Origin: Arenibacter algicola
Lineage (GTDB): Bacteria; Bacteroidota; Bacteroidia; Flavobacteriales; Flavobacteriaceae
Length of the DNA: 64,000 bases
Assembly (NCBI RefSeq): GCF_000733925.1
Contig: NZ_JPOO01000001.1
Location: forward strand, 496,001 to 560,000
Reading direction: 5' to 3'
A model generated the notes under the pieces. It saw only the letters and a list, made by a program, of their open reading frames with translations. It did not search any database and was not told where the DNA came from. A program made the translations under genes and the position numbers. This document shows, in pieces, positions 61,927 to 64,000 of the stretch (within the stretch, counting starts at the first letter, position 1; each line of letters starts with the position of its first letter).

Positions 61927-62403
61927 ATGAGGAAAGTTGCGGTTTTGGCTTGTTTTTGTCTTTTTACCTCTTGCGACTGGTTTACTTCCAAAGAAGAAAA
62001 AACCCAAGAATTGGTAAACGAGGAAATGCGCAATATAAATTTTAATGAGGTTGATAAGTACCCCTTATTTGACAACTGCGATGAAATGTTGGACAAGACG
62101 GGGCAGTTGGATTGTTTTCAAAATACACTATTGGAACAATATACTGCGACTTTGGAGGATTTTGAATTTCAATTTGTGTCCGATATCAACACCTCTATAT
62201 ACGTGGATTTTTTGGTGGACTACAAAGGGGAAATTTCGGTATTGGAAGTGCAGCGCAACCAGGATATTGAAAATCAGATCCCCGAATTTCGTAGCATCAT
62301 CACTCAAAGCCTAAAAGGCCTGCCTCCATTATCGCCTGCCTTAAAACGAGGGGTGCCGGTATCCTCAAAATTTAGGATTCCCATTATAGTGAATTCCAAC
62401 TGA
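61927..62403 (+). CDS. Lipoprotein with divergent TonB C-terminal-like domain
   Basis: 158 residues. Lipobox LFTSC (Cys 16) after a short signal. The body (VDKYPLFDNCDEML...LDCFQNTLLEQ ... IYVDFLVDYKGEISVLEVQRN ... SSKFRIPIIV) follows the same pattern as the two TonB-like domains of the upstream receptor (K-P-x-F-x-x-C ... D-C-F ... F-x-I-P-I). It lies 159 bp after blaR1 on the same strand and could work with it in the envelope, but this is a guess from similarity and position. Confidence 0.65.
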   Translation: MRKVAVLACFCLFTSCDWFTSKEEKTQELVNEEMRNINFNEVDKYPLFDNCDEMLDKTGQLDCFQNTLLEQYTATLEDFEFQFVSDINTSIYVDFLVDYKGEISVLEVQRNQDIENQIPEFRSIITQSLKGLPPLSPALKRGVPVSSKFRIPIIVNSN

Positions 62404-62435
62404 AATATAAATCTAGAATCTAAACAATTCCTTCC

Positions 62436-62990
62436 TTGGCAAATGAAAAGATAATATTGGGTATCGATCCTGGAACCACCATTATGGGTTTTGGCATAAT
62501 TAAGGTGGTGAATAAGAAAATGGAGTTTCTTCAGATGAACGAACTCCTGCTTCAAAAATACGATGACCCCTATACCAAGCTAAAACTTATTTTTGAACGC
62601 ACCATAGAGCTTATCGATACTTACCACCCGGACGAAATTGCTATTGAGGCCCCTTTTTTTGGAAAGAATGTGCAATCCATGCTCAAGTTGGGCAGGGCCC
62701 AGGGCGTGGCCATGGCTGCAGGCCTATCGCGCCAAATTCCCATCACGGAATACCTCCCAAAAAAGATTAAAATGGCCATTACAGGAAACGGTAACGCCAG
62801 TAAGGAACAGGTGGCCAAAATGCTGCAAAGCGTGTTGGGATTAAAGTCGCTCCCTAAAAACCTGGACAGTACCGATGGTCTTGCCGCTGCAGTCTGTCAT
62901 TTTTATAACGAAGGCCGAATAGAAGTAGGCAAAAGCTATAGTGGCTGGGATGCTTTTGTGAAACAGAACGATGGTAGGGTGAAGAAGTGA
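62436..62990 (+). CDS. ruvC: Crossover junction endodeoxyribonuclease RuvC
   Basis: 184 residues with a TTG start at 62436; no in-frame ATG precedes the first conserved block (KIILGIDPGTTIMGFG). The four acidic catalytic residues are placed as in RuvC: D in GIDPG, E in IAIEAPFFGKN, and the pair in NLDSTDGLAAAVCHF. It resolves Holliday junctions with RuvAB. The usual partners are not in the window. Confidence 0.93.
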   Translation: MANEKIILGIDPGTTIMGFGIIKVVNKKMEFLQMNELLLQKYDDPYTKLKLIFERTIELIDTYHPDEIAIEAPFFGKNVQSMLKLGRAQGVAMAAGLSRQIPITEYLPKKIKMAITGNGNASKEQVAKMLQSVLGLKSLPKNLDSTDGLAAAVCHFYNEGRIEVGKSYSGWDAFVKQNDGRVKK

Positions 62991-63006
62991 AGATTGGCGG
63001 TTATAT

Positions 63007-63126
63007 AGTGAACAGTAATCAGTAAAAAGTAAACAGTTTGGTTTGAGCCAAATGGGACTTGGATCAGATTTATATACCAATTCTTTAAAAAACATAATTT
63101 AGATCTATTGAACAGCAATCAGTAAC
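63007..63126 (+). repeat. Left repeat region of the four-helix-bundle cassette
   Basis: GAACAGTAATCAGTAA (63010-63025) and GAACAGCAATCAGTAA (63110-63125) are direct near-copies. CAGTAATCAGTAAA (63013-63026) is the inverse of CTGTTTACTGATTACTG at 63559-63575 on the far side of the gene. Confidence 0.55.
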
Positions 63127-63127
63127 T

Positions 63128-63493
63128 ATGAGATTTCAGGACTTATTGGCTTATAAAAAATCTTTTACTTTGGCGATGAGGATTTTTGAGATTTCCAAAT
63201 CCTTTCCTAAGGAAGAAAGATATTCTTTGACCGATCAGATAAGAAGATCCTCCAGAAGTGTTTCGGCAAATATTGCCGAATCTTATGCTAAGCGTCTTTA
63301 TCCAAAATATTTCATTAATAAATTAACAGATAGTGATGCCGAGAATCTAGAAACTCAAGTATGGTTAGAGTATGCGAAGGAGTGCCAATATATTGATAAG
63401 AAAATATTCGATGAGTTGATTGGCGAAAGCAAGGAAATAGGTAAGCTAATTTATTACATGATTAATAACCCTGACAAGTTTGGTTCCAAATAG
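63128..63493 (+). CDS. Four-helix bundle protein (23S rRNA intervening-sequence protein family)
   Basis: 121 residues of the TIGR02436-type family: MRFQDLLAYKKSFTLAMRIFEISKSFPKEERYSLTDQIRRSSRSVSANIAESYAKR, then LTDSDAENLETQVWLEYAKECQYI. Related proteins were first seen in 23S rRNA insertions and are common, often multicopy, in Bacteroidota intergenic regions. Function unknown. It is flanked on both sides by CAGTAATCAGT-type inverted repeats and a heptad array, suggesting it moves as a small cassette between ruvC and hemW. Confidence 0.82.
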   Translation: MRFQDLLAYKKSFTLAMRIFEISKSFPKEERYSLTDQIRRSSRSVSANIAESYAKRLYPKYFINKLTDSDAENLETQVWLEYAKECQYIDKKIFDELIGESKEIGKLIYYMINNPDKFGSK

Positions 63494-63501
63494 ATATTTT
63501 T

Positions 63502-63575
63502 ACTAACCACTAACCACTAACCACTGACCACTGACCACTGACCACTGACCACTGACCACTGTTTACTGATTACTG
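63502..63575 (+). repeat. Heptanucleotide tandem array and inverted end
   Basis: Eight heptads from 63502 to 63557: three ACTAACC and five ACTGACC. They are followed by CTGTTTACTGATTACTG (63559-63575), inverse of the repeat at 63013. It ends 5 bp before the hemW start, so it replaces the usual upstream region of that gene. Confidence 0.75.
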
Positions 63576-63580
63576 AAAAA

Positions 63581-64000
63581 ATGAGCGGCATTTACATCCA
63601 TATCCCTTTCTGCAAGCAGGCCTGTCACTATTGCGATTTTCATTTTTCCACCAATATGGGGAAGAAGGAGGCCATGGTACTGGCATTGATCAAGGAATTG
63701 GAACTTAGGAAGGATGAGTTTAAGGAGGAGGAGGTGCAAACAATTTACTTTGGGGGTGGAACTCCATCGGTTTTGAACACAGCAGAAATCAACCAGATAA
63801 TTGGGTCGGTTTATAGTAATTATACTGTGGTAAGTGCACCCGAGATCACTTTGGAGGCCAACCCCGATGATCTGTCCGAAGAAAAGATAGAAGAATTGGC
63901 CAAATCACCAATCAATAGGTTAAGTATCGGAATCCAATCTTTTTTTGAGGAGGATTTAAAGATGATGAACAGGGCGCATAATTCCATGGAAGCGGAAGAC
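63581..64000 (+). CDS. hemW: Radical SAM haem chaperone HemW, 3' partial
   Basis: 140 codons to the end of the window. M-S-G-I-Y-I-H-I-P-F-C-K-Q-A-C-H-Y-C-D-F carries the C-x3-C-x2-C cluster motif without the fourth cysteine of HemN, and IYFGGGTPSVL, ITLEANPDDLS and RLSIGIQSFFEEDL follow. HemW-type proteins deliver haem and are often misnamed coproporphyrinogen oxidases. True hemN is present at 23291. The gene starts right after a heptad repeat array. Confidence 0.88.
   Translation, partial: MSGIYIHIPFCKQACHYCDFHFSTNMGKKEAMVLALIKELELRKDEFKEEEVQTIYFGGGTPSVLNTAEINQIIGSVYSNYTVVSAPEITLEANPDDLSEEKIEELAKSPINRLSIGIQSFFEEDLKMMNRAHNSMEAED

Noticed and set aside
63502..63575. Regular short repeats that could suggest a CRISPR array
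   Set aside because: The unit is 7 bp with no spacers between units and no cas genes nearby; it is a simple tandem array.

Overview
The window reads as chromosomal DNA of a marine-type member of the Flavobacteriaceae (Bacteroidota). The indications are a fused ccoNO cbb3 oxidase cluster with ccoS/G/H, promoters whose -7 elements fit TAnnTTTG, weak or absent Shine-Dalgarno sequences, a GH92 mannosidase, and a BlaR1-type receptor carrying TonB C-terminal domains. The species cannot be fixed from sequence alone. No tRNA, rRNA or CRISPR array was seen.

Layout. 1-5.9 kb: an organophosphate-type transporter (5' end outside the window), an FAD oxidase, a Tat-type metallophosphoesterase, a LamG-endonuclease/phosphatase and an XRE-cupin regulator, plausibly one phosphoester-scavenging locus. 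6.3-9.1 kb: proline synthesis proC-proB-proA, closed by a terminator. 9.2-12.4 kb: an insertion island with two unrelated IS110-family transposases between 14-bp inverted repeats. The second has a structured two-loop RNA candidate upstream that looks like a bridge RNA. 12.4-23 kb: GH92 mannosidase, a siroheme synthase domain, xylB-xylA with a LacI-type operator, a LacI regulator, and a sugar kinase/nucleotidyltransferase pair. Between xylA and the LacI gene lies a cluster of hairpin-ended cassettes around a DUF559 nuclease gene, with two internally deleted relatives of that gene.

23-41.8 kb: a microaerobic respiration island. It holds hemN, two universal stress proteins, ccoS-ccoNO-ccoQ-ccoP-ccoG-ccoH-SafE, ccoI and an Fnr-type regulator. 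Four boxes of the form TGATAANTGTCA serve five promoters, each exactly 33 bp (centre to centre) from a -7-like element, so the locus seems wired as one Fnr regulon. An opposite-strand haem lipoprotein gene separates ccoI from ccoS. An amidohydrolase and a PIG-L deacetylase sit between the hemN-usp pair and the end of the cco operon.

42-57.7 kb: a Nudix-like regulator, a 1-kb gene-poor stretch, homogentisate dioxygenase, and histidine utilisation (hutH-hutI-hutU, and hutG separated from them by a glycosyltransferase, a TPR membrane protein and a methyltransferase). A divergent LysR regulator, a nitroreductase and a DUF456 protein follow. 57.8-62.4 kb: a tandemly duplicated BlaI/BlaR1 region with three operator palindromes in each copy, one truncated BlaR1 and one full BlaR1-TonB receptor. 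Each copy is preceded by a hairpin-ended MITE of the same architecture as the DUF559 cassettes. 62.4-64 kb: ruvC, a four-helix-bundle protein gene inside a repeat-flanked cassette, and the start of hemW.
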